Shown piece by piece: positions 1 to 5,028 of a stretch of DNA of 5,997 bases. This DNA comes from Hellea balneolensis. GTDB lineage: Bacteria > Pseudomonadota > Alphaproteobacteria > Caulobacterales > Maricaulaceae. The notes beneath the pieces are model-generated. The model saw only the letters and a list, made by a program, of their open reading frames with translations, was not told the DNA's origin and searched no databases. Positions within the stretch are counted from its first letter, which is position 1, and each line of letters starts with the position of its first letter. A program made the translations under genes and the position numbers. Location of the stretch: NCBI GenBank assembly GCA_003233025.1, contig QIKS01000012.1, positions 1 to 5,997 of the forward strand. Reading direction: 5' to 3'.

Positions 1-267
1 GCCGAGATATTCAATCCATGCTGTCCGTCCTGTATCGGTCATAAAAACCAGTGTTTGCGGACGTTTTCCTTTGTAACCCTTTTTTTGTTCAATGTAACCC
101 GCATTTTCCAACTTGGTTAAATGGGTCGAAAGATTGCCGTGCGAGCTGTCGGTTTTTTGTACCAGTTCGGGGAAGCTGGCCGGGCTGGCCGTTGAAAGAT
201 AAGCCATGACCCCAAGCCGCAAACGCCCGTGAATAATATCATTAATCTTGGTTGTCGCGCCGCTCAT
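1..267 (-). CDS. Winged-helix transcriptional regulator (partial, C-terminus beyond left edge)
   Basis: Small DNA-binding protein of the MarR/ArsR-like winged-helix type (closest to the Pfam 'winged helix DNA-binding domain' HTH_34, PF13601). It reads without a stop for 89 codons from ATG at 267 and leaves the window at base 1. Residues about 12-40 form the first helices (IIHGRLRLGVMAYL), residues 41-57 the recognition helix (SSHGNLSTHLTKLENAGY), and residues 58-78 a basic wing (EQKKGYKGKRPQT) ending in TDTGR. Family members are usually about 95-110 residues, so only a short tail should be missing. The start is supported by AGGTGA at 280-275, 7 nt upstream; this Shine-Dalgarno lies inside the end of the upstream membrane-protein gene, whose TAA stop is 2 nt before this ATG, so the two are probably translationally coupled. 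I infer that it regulates its own operon through the palindrome at 923-949. Ligand and targets are unknown. Confidence 0.88.
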   Translation of the reverse strand, partial: MSGATTKINDIIHGRLRLGVMAYLSTASPASFPELVQKTDSSHGNLSTHLTKLENAGYIEQKKGYKGKRPQTLVFMTDTGRTAWIEYLG

Positions 268-269
268 GA

Positions 270-890
270 TTATATCACCTCGCGGGGTTCAGCCCGTATT
301 TGTGCGATGCTTGGCAAGACAGCGCAGAGCAACATTCCAACTGTGGCGACAAGATATAGAGCGGGTTGATCATAAAGAACAAAACAAATAACAGAGGTGA
401 TCGCCGATGCAATGCCGGATAATGACACTCTTTCCTGGCGGGCCAGCTTGGCGACAGAAAAATTGGCCATTGCCTGACCAGCAAATCCGATACAAACCAT
501 CATGCCAAACAATGTTGGCGCGGCTTTGTAAATCAGAATATGTGCGACAAGCCCGACAAAGCAGATTGCCATCATTGTGCCAAAATACGTCCAAATAATA
601 GTTTCCGCCCGATTGCCGACAGAAGATAAGCCCGGCTTGCCTTGCAAAGAATTACCCATTTTCCATGACCCCAACATACCGATCACGGCAAACCCCAACC
701 ATAAGACGCCCAGATATTGAAACCCTAATCCGGCAATCCCCGAAATAATCGCCCAGTGAGCCAGGAAAGCAGTAGATAAAAGCCCACCCCACCAAAGTCC
801 AAATCTCCCCCCAAGCAAGGGCGCATTTTGCCCTTCCTCAGCCATTGTTCTCACATAGTCCAAATCATTCAAAATATCATTTTTAGTCAT
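270..890 (-). CDS. Six-helix integral membrane protein of unknown function, partner of the winged-helix regulator
   Basis: I do not recognise a named family. From ATG at 890 the protein has 206 residues. A soluble N-terminus of about 28 residues (MTKNDILNDLDYVRTMAEEG, then NAPLLGGRFG) is followed by six hydrophobic stretches at roughly residues 29-50, 56-76, 97-121, 125-146, 156-174 and 176-196, and a short polar tail. No catalytic motif or signal peptide is evident. Two in-frame ATGs are possible, at 896 and 890. AGGA at 901-898 is only 1 nt from the first but 7 nt from the second, so 890 is chosen. The gene is first in a two-gene unit with the winged-helix regulator; small membrane proteins paired with a winged-helix regulator of this type are, from general knowledge, common in alphaproteobacteria. 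It may sense a membrane signal or be the controlled output; neither role is shown by the sequence. Confidence 0.85.
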   Translation of the reverse strand: MTKNDILNDLDYVRTMAEEGQNAPLLGGRFGLWWGGLLSTAFLAHWAIISGIAGLGFQYLGVLWLGFAVIGMLGSWKMGNSLQGKPGLSSVGNRAETIIWTYFGTMMAICFVGLVAHILIYKAAPTLFGMMVCIGFAGQAMANFSVAKLARQERVSLSGIASAITSVICFVLYDQPALYLVATVGMLLCAVLPSIAQIRAEPREVI

Positions 891-912
891 AATCATTTCC
901 TTTCTATAAGAT

Positions 913-941
913 TGTGTAATTCAAATTAGTTTGAAATGCAA
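913..941 (-). promoter_or_regulatory. Candidate sigma-70 promoter for the membrane protein-regulator operon
   Basis: On the minus strand, TTGCAT (941-936) and TACACA (918-913) are separated by exactly 17 bp in an AT-rich region. A start of transcription near 906 would give a leader of roughly 16 nt before ATG 890, just enough for the AGGA ribosome site. The -35 box and part of the spacer lie inside the palindrome at 923-949, the arrangement expected for a repressed promoter. Motif match only. Confidence 0.45.
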
Positions 942-949
942 ACTAATTT
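923..949. promoter_or_regulatory. Perfect 11-bp inverted repeat, probable operator
   Basis: AAATTAGTTTG (923-933) and CAAACTAATTT (939-949) are exact reverse complements separated by the 5-bp spacer AAATG. The 16-bp centre-to-centre distance of the arms suits a dimeric winged-helix protein contacting one face of DNA. It covers the -35 region of the promoter that would drive the adjacent membrane protein-regulator operon, so negative autoregulation by the downstream winged-helix protein is the simplest reading. No GC-rich stem is present, which argues against an intrinsic terminator. Confidence 0.6.
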
Positions 950-1051
950 TATATTTTATTGTAAATTTAATTTCCCAACTGCCTTTCTTATCCCTCCTCC
1001 CCATTAGTCTCGTAACCAAAAGCAACACAATGTGCGGTGCAAAGGGCTTGT

Positions 1052-1098
1052 TTCTCTCAATTGTTAGGCTATCAACGACCCAAAGCCCCTTGAGAGAA
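1052..1098 (+). repeat. Inverted repeat in the leader of the aminotransferase gene
   Basis: TTCTCTCAA (1052-1060) and TTGAGAGAA (1090-1098) are exact 9-bp reverse complements with a 29-nt loop. The right arm ends 5 nt before the ATG at 1104 and contains GAGAGAA, the only purine-rich stretch that could serve as the ribosome binding site. A second pairing, AAGGGCTT (1042-1049) with AAGCCCCTT (1083-1091, one bulge), interlocks with and partly competes with the first. If transcribed, the structure could mask translation initiation; alternatively the arms are a DNA-level protein site. A weak promoter-like pair, TTGTTT (1048-1053) and TATCAA (1070-1075) with a 16-bp spacer, would start transcription downstream of the left arm and rule out the RNA reading. 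Confidence 0.4.
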
Positions 1099-1103
1099 CG
1101 ATT

Positions 1104-2228
1104 ATGGCCATACCCTTCATTGATTTAAAAGCCCAGCAAGACAGGCTTCGCACTGAAATAGAGGCTGGCATTCATAATGTATTGGCGCACGGCCAATACA
1201 TTATGGGGCCGCAAGTTGCGCAGTTTGAGCAAAAACTGGCAAAATTTGGCGACAGCCGCTTTGCACTTGGATGTGCCAACGGCACCGATGCTTTGCTCTT
1301 GCCGATGATGGCTTGGGGTATCGGGCCGGGCGACGCGGTGTTTTGTCCGTCTTTCACGTTTTGCGCCACGGCGGAAACCATCGCGCTCATGGGGGCAACA
1401 CCCGTTTTCGTCGATATGGAGCGCGACACGTATAATATCAGCCCCAGCAGCCTGGAGCGGGCCATAAAAGAAACCATTTCTGCTGGCAAATTACGCCCAC
1501 GCTGCGTCATTGCTGTCGATCTTTTTGGCCAGTGCGCTGATTATGAAGCCCTCGCCCCGATCGTGGGTGAATACGGCCTTAAACTCATCGCCGATTCCGC
1601 TCAAGGTTTTGGCACCAGTTTAAACGGCAAACAGCCAGGACATTGGGCAGATGTGACAACCGCCAGTTTTTTTCCCGCCAAGCCTTTAGGCTGTTACGGC
1701 GACGGCGGCGCCGTTCTTTGCGATGATGAAGAGCTTACAAAAATCATGGCTTCCTTGTGCAATCACGGCAAGGGCAGCGATAGATATGACAATATCCGTA
1801 TCGGCTTCAACTCCCGCCTCGACACAATGCAAGCCGCAATTTTATTGCCAAAACTTGCCGTATTTGCCGATGAAATTGAACGCCGAAATAAAATTGCAGC
1901 GCGCTATATAGAAGGGCTGAAACGGCATGTTTTACGGGTGCCAACTGTGCGGGCCGGCGTGGTTTCCACATGGGCGCAATTTACCATAGAAGTCCCTGAC
2001 CCTGAAGGTTTCGCCAAAATTTTGAAAGAAGACGGCATACCGACGGCGCGCTATTATCCCAAGCCCGTCCACATGCAAAGCGCCTATGTGGATTATCCCG
2101 TCCAAGGCAATGGCCTGCCCAATACCATGGCCTGCGTCGACAAAGTTATCAGCTTGCCTATGCATGCTTATCTTGATGAAGACACCCAAGACAGGATTAT
2201 AGAAATGGCTAAAAAAGCGCTTGGATAA
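1104..2228 (+). CDS. DegT/DnrJ/EryC1/StrS-family PLP-dependent sugar aminotransferase
   Basis: Transfers an amino group, usually from glutamate, to a keto group of a nucleotide-activated sugar, producing an amino sugar for surface glycans. The 374-residue length and the N-terminus MAIPFIDLKAQQDRL are typical of the family. Visible fold-type I landmarks are: the cofactor phosphate-binding CANGTDAL around 57-64; the PSFTFCATAE segment at 82-91, which packs on the PLP ring; LIADSAQG with Asp164 and Gln167 (pyridine-nitrogen contact region); SFFPAKPLGCYGDGGA with the Schiff-base Lys193; and the FNSRLD motif with Asn236 and Arg238. It looks closer to WbpE-like UDP-sugar C3 aminotransferases than to others, but substrate cannot be assigned. 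ATG 1104 fits the conserved family N-terminus, with a weak GAGAGAA site upstream. It stands alone on this strand and ends 3 bp from the convergent kdsB stop, suggesting a shared surface-polysaccharide locus but separate transcription. Confidence 0.93.
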   Translation: MAIPFIDLKAQQDRLRTEIEAGIHNVLAHGQYIMGPQVAQFEQKLAKFGDSRFALGCANGTDALLLPMMAWGIGPGDAVFCPSFTFCATAETIALMGATPVFVDMERDTYNISPSSLERAIKETISAGKLRPRCVIAVDLFGQCADYEALAPIVGEYGLKLIADSAQGFGTSLNGKQPGHWADVTTASFFPAKPLGCYGDGGAVLCDDEELTKIMASLCNHGKGSDRYDNIRIGFNSRLDTMQAAILLPKLAVFADEIERRNKIAARYIEGLKRHVLRVPTVRAGVVSTWAQFTIEVPDPEGFAKILKEDGIPTARYYPKPVHMQSAYVDYPVQGNGLPNTMACVDKVISLPMHAYLDEDTQDRIIEMAKKALG

Positions 2229-2231
2229 ATT

Positions 2232-3020
2232 TTATTTCCCCAACACCGCTTCAATGCGTGCCACATCGACAGGGTTGTTAAGCTCCCAAAACTCACGGCC
2301 CCTCGCCTCAACTTCGACGCAGCGAATAGCGGTTTGGTTTTCCAAAAAACGCAGCTGCTCAAGGCCTTCCAAATTCTCTAAATCTGTCGGTGGCCAAGCC
2401 ATGTATTTCTCCAGCGCCGACGGTCTATAGGCATAGACGCCCACATGATGAAATACGGGAATGGTTTTCAGTGTCGACGCAACGTCTCCGGTATAAGGCA
2501 GCACTTCTTTGGAAAAATACAAAGCATTTTTCGCCCGGTCAAAAACGGCGGTTGTTCCCCCGACCCGTCCGTTCTTGCGGTCAGTCATAAAATTTTGGTG
2601 GGTTTGAACGTCACAGCGTAAAATCGGGGTCGCGACATCAATACCGCTATCTTCCTTCAAGGCGGCGATCAAGGCTTCGACAAACCAGGGCGGCGTCAAA
2701 GGGGCGTCTCCTTGAAAATTGATGACGATATCAGGGCTAAACGACAGCTCCCTCAAAGCATCCGAACACCGCTCCGTGCCATTGCGACAATCCTCAGATG
2801 TCATGACCACATCAGCGCCAAAGCTTTCACAGGTTTGTTTTATCCGCAGATCATCCGTAGCAATATAGATAGCCTCAACACCTGCCACTTGACGCGCAGC
2901 GTCCCATGTTCTTTGGATCAGAGGCTTGCTGCCCCCGTGGACATCACGCAGAGCAACGAGCGGCTTGCCGGGATAGCGGCTGGAAGCATAACGCGCCGGG
3001 ATAATAATAACCGTTTTCAT
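2232..3020 (-). CDS. kdsB: CMP-Kdo synthetase (3-deoxy-manno-octulosonate cytidylyltransferase), KdsB/KpsU type
   Basis: Activates Kdo with CTP to CMP-Kdo, the donor used by Kdo transferases of LPS or capsule assembly; cytoplasmic. At 262 residues it is slightly longer than the usual ~250. The N-terminal nucleotide-binding signature IIIPARYASSRYPGKPL (residues 5-21) is intact, followed by IYIATDD (51-57), NGTERCSDAL (80-89), NFQGDAPLTP (101-110), NALYFSKEVLPY (165-176) and VFHHVGVYAYRP (189-200). Two departures from the E. coli type stand out. QGDEP has become QGDAP, with the metal-binding Asp105 kept. The C-terminal VDTPEDL-like motif reads LNNPVDV (247-253), putting Asn248 where the second metal-ligand Asp is expected. 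The inserted GRVGGTT (151-157) fits a variant I associate with alphaproteobacteria. The ATG overlaps the kdsD stop by 4 bp (3017-3020), so this is the last gene of the kdsA-kdsD-kdsB operon. Confidence 0.93.
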   Translation of the reverse strand: MKTVIIIPARYASSRYPGKPLVALRDVHGGSKPLIQRTWDAARQVAGVEAIYIATDDLRIKQTCESFGADVVMTSEDCRNGTERCSDALRELSFSPDIVINFQGDAPLTPPWFVEALIAALKEDSGIDVATPILRCDVQTHQNFMTDRKNGRVGGTTAVFDRAKNALYFSKEVLPYTGDVASTLKTIPVFHHVGVYAYRPSALEKYMAWPPTDLENLEGLEQLRFLENQTAIRCVEVEARGREFWELNNPVDVARIEAVLGK

Positions 3021-3973
3021 GCAATCCCGGCTCTCAAGCAGTCGTGGATTTGCAGTAAACCTTCAAGTTTTCCGCCCGCGCCAACCACAAAAAGGGCCGT
3101 AACCGCCTGTGCATTCATCAAAGCTAACGCTTCACCAGCCAAAGCATCAACGCCAATGGTTAGCGGCGTTTGTGTTGCAACGTCCCCAGCCACTTTATCC
3201 ATAAGCCCTTCCATATTGCGGCGCAAATCTCCGTCCGTGATTGCGCCGACAAGTAAGCCATTTTCAACCACCGCCACCGCGCCGAAGCCTTTGGATGTCA
3301 TTTCCAACAAGGTGGTTCCCATGTCCGCGCGCCTGTCAACGATCGGCAAATTATCCCCCTTGTGCATGAGCGCGCCGACACTAATAAGTTCCGCGCCCAA
3401 TTTACCGCCGGGGTGAAAACTTAGAAAATTTTCTCTTTCAAACCCGCGCATCTTCATCAGAGAAACTGCAAGCGCGTCGCCCAGCGCCAATGTGCATGTG
3501 GTCGAGGTTGTCGGCGCCATGCCGATGGCGCAGGCTTCCGGGGCATCGGGCAGCAGCAGAACAATTGCCGATTGGCGGGCCAATGTGCTTTCGCGCTTAC
3601 GGGTAATACCGATAATCTTGACGCCAAACCGGCCCGCATGGGCAATAATATCAGCCAGTTCTTTGGTTTCGCCAGAATTGGAGATGAGCAATACGGCGTC
3701 CGCATTTGTTATCATCCCCAAATCACCGTGGCTGGCTTCACCGGGGTGGACATATTGGGCCGGCGTGCCGGTGGAGGCAAAGGTTGCGGCTATCTTGCGC
3801 GCAATATGCCCGGACTTCCCCATGCCCGAAACAATCACCCGGCCCTTTACCGCCAAAAGCAAGGTAGCGGCCTGACAAAATTCATCCCCAAGCCCACGCG
3901 ACATCTGACCAAGCGCATCGGCTTCCATGGCCAGGACTTGTCTGGCGATTTTAAGTGTTTCGTTTTTGCTCAT
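3017..3973 (-). CDS. kdsD: D-arabinose-5-phosphate isomerase (KdsD/KpsF family; SIS plus tandem CBS domains)
   Basis: Interconverts ribulose-5-phosphate and arabinose-5-phosphate, the first committed step towards Kdo. The 318 residues match the usual length of about 320-330. An N-terminal SIS sugar-isomerase domain covers about residues 40-170, and two CBS repeats cover about 195-318 (ALMHKGDNLP starts the first; the IGVDALAGEALALM region belongs to the second). Residues corresponding to the active-site set reported for E. coli KdsD are present: Lys53 in SGMGKSGHIARK, glutamates 102 and 105 in ISNSGETKEL, Glu146 in PEACAIGMAPTTSTT and His187 in SFHPGGKLG. The HPGEASHGDLGM loop (76-87) is also intact. 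The start overlaps the kdsA stop by 4 bp (ATGA, 3970-3973) and the stop overlaps kdsB likewise. Whether this is the housekeeping KdsD or a capsule-specific KpsF paralogue cannot be told from the window. Confidence 0.95.
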   Translation of the reverse strand: MSKNETLKIARQVLAMEADALGQMSRGLGDEFCQAATLLLAVKGRVIVSGMGKSGHIARKIAATFASTGTPAQYVHPGEASHGDLGMITNADAVLLISNSGETKELADIIAHAGRFGVKIIGITRKRESTLARQSAIVLLLPDAPEACAIGMAPTTSTTCTLALGDALAVSLMKMRGFERENFLSFHPGGKLGAELISVGALMHKGDNLPIVDRRADMGTTLLEMTSKGFGAVAVVENGLLVGAITDGDLRRNMEGLMDKVAGDVATQTPLTIGVDALAGEALALMNAQAVTALFVVGAGGKLEGLLQIHDCLRAGIA

Positions 3974-4824
3974 AACCGGTTGTGAATTTCGCGAATGGAT
4001 TTAAGTTGTGACAGCAAACCCTCAGCCGCGTCAAGGGGAAGGCAGCTCGGCGCGTCACATAAGGCATCATCGGGATTGGTGTGAAACTCCAAAAATACGC
4101 AATCCGCACCGGCGGCCACTGCGGCGCGGGCAATCACCGCCACCCCGTCGCGCCGCCCGCCCGTACTGGCCCCGCCCGTGCGCGGATCAGCGCCCGGAAG
4201 CTGCACAGCGTGGGTGGCGTCAATGGTGACAGGCACGCCCAATTTTTGCATCTCGCCAATGCCCAACATATCAACAACCAGATTATTATAGCCAAAACTA
4301 ACCCCGCGCTCACACAAAAGCACCATGTCTTTTGACACCACTTCATTGATTTTGGAGATAATATTTTTGACGTCCCAGGGCGCAATAAATTGCGCTTTCT
4401 TTACCTGAACGATCCCCCCTGCCGCCTCGGTCGCCCTGGCAGCCGCCACAACCAAATCAGTTTGGCGGCACAAAAACGCCGGGATTTGCACAATATCGGC
4501 CACCGCCGCCACGGCCTTGGCCTGCGCAGCTTCGTGGATATCGGTACAAATAGGAAGGTTTAACTCGGCCTTGATCGTTGCTAACATGGCAAGGCCGTCC
4601 GTCAAGCCAGGGCCGCGAAAAGATTTTATTGAAGAGCGGTTGGCTTTGTCAAAACTGGCCTTGAACACATAAGGCAAATCCAGCTTGGCGCAGACAGATT
4701 GCAAATGCTGGCCCACGGCCAAAGATTGCTCCAGACTTTCCAAAACATTGCAGCCGGCAATGACCGCAAGCGGTTTTTTACTGCCTACAGACCAGTTATA
4801 ATTCTCAAGAGAAAGTACTGTCAT
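3970..4824 (-). CDS. kdsA: 3-deoxy-8-phosphooctulonate synthase (Kdo-8-phosphate synthase)
   Basis: Condenses phosphoenolpyruvate with arabinose-5-phosphate to Kdo-8-phosphate. From ATG 4824 the protein has 284 residues, the family's standard length, and its N-terminal numbering coincides with E. coli KdsA. Landmarks are AGCNVLES with Asn26, PYVFKASFDKANRSS (Lys55, Lys60, Arg63 for phosphoenolpyruvate binding), FRGPGL, CERGVSFGYNNLVVDM, IDATHAVQ (His205), the ASTGGRR loop, and FLEFHTNPDDALCDAPS with CDAP at 256-259. Asn26 together with Cys-Asp-x-Pro points to the metal-independent class. An in-frame TTG at 4830 would add two residues, but AGGA at 4834-4831 abuts that TTG and sits 6 nt from the ATG, so the ATG is preferred. 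It heads the kds operon, overlapping kdsD by 4 bp, and is transcribed divergently from the DUF2793 gene. Confidence 0.95.
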   Translation of the reverse strand: MTVLSLENYNWSVGSKKPLAVIAGCNVLESLEQSLAVGQHLQSVCAKLDLPYVFKASFDKANRSSIKSFRGPGLTDGLAMLATIKAELNLPICTDIHEAAQAKAVAAVADIVQIPAFLCRQTDLVVAAARATEAAGGIVQVKKAQFIAPWDVKNIISKINEVVSKDMVLLCERGVSFGYNNLVVDMLGIGEMQKLGVPVTIDATHAVQLPGADPRTGGASTGGRRDGVAVIARAAVAAGADCVFLEFHTNPDDALCDAPSCLPLDAAEGLLSQLKSIREIHNRL

Positions 4825-4830
4825 TGTCAA

Positions 4831-4834
4831 TCCT
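4831..4834 (-). promoter_or_regulatory. Ribosome binding site that decides the kdsA start
   Basis: AGGA on the minus strand leaves a 6-nt spacer to ATG 4824 and no spacer to the in-frame TTG at 4830. This favours the ATG start and a 284-residue KdsA. Confidence 0.7.
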
Positions 4835-4883
4835 GTCTACACATACGCAAAATATGCAAGGGTGTCAGATCCATTCATATTGA

Positions 4884-4912
4884 AATTTACAACCAGCGCC
4901 AGACAAAAGCAA
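4884..4912 (-). promoter_or_regulatory. Tentative promoter for the kdsA-kdsD-kdsB operon
   Basis: On the minus strand, TTGCTT (4912-4907) and TAAATT (4889-4884) are spaced by 17 bp, giving a leader of roughly 50 nt before kdsA. A competing pair, CTGACA and TATGTG nearer the gene, would leave almost no leader. The match is weak, and no riboswitch or strong operator was seen in 4825-5028. Confidence 0.28.
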
Positions 4913-5028
4913 CCAAACCCGCAGTATCACTTTGATAAACACTCCTTTTGATGGGGGTTTCATTTAATTTATCCCCAGGCACACAAAGCTAAACTATCTT
5001 AACCGAGGATATTGAACAGGAATACGTC

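Noticed and set aside
923..960. Palindrome plus following T-rich stretch as an intrinsic terminator
   Set aside because: The stem is almost all A/T, no gene ends upstream on the plus strand, and it coincides with a promoter; an operator is a better explanation.
1104..2228. Assignment as KdnA, the Kdo8N-forming aminotransferase known from Shewanella, suggested by the neighbouring kdsB
   Set aside because: The sequence as I recall KdnA differs in its N-terminus and active-site surroundings (here MAIPFIDLKAQQ and FFPAKPLGCYG). No KdnB-like iron dehydrogenase is present, and the gene is convergent to kdsB, not in an operon with it.
2712..3416. 234-codon plus-strand open frame opposite kdsB and kdsD
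   Set aside because: It straddles two well-supported genes on the other strand, has low-complexity Ser/Pro/Ala/Thr-rich composition and matches no family; it is an antisense shadow.
3492..3985. Two plus-strand open frames of 127 and 137 codons opposite kdsD
   Set aside because: They overlap each other and lie wholly against the SIS domain of kdsD; no recognisable protein features or ribosome sites.
4825..4830. TTG at 4830 as the kdsA start
   Set aside because: The Shine-Dalgarno AGGA would directly abut the TTG; the ATG at 4824 has a normal 6-nt spacer and gives the standard 284-residue length.
4951..4979. GGGG/CCCC short inverted repeat upstream of the DUF2793 gene
   Set aside because: Only 4-5 pairable bases around a loop of about 16 nt; too weak to call a terminator or operator.
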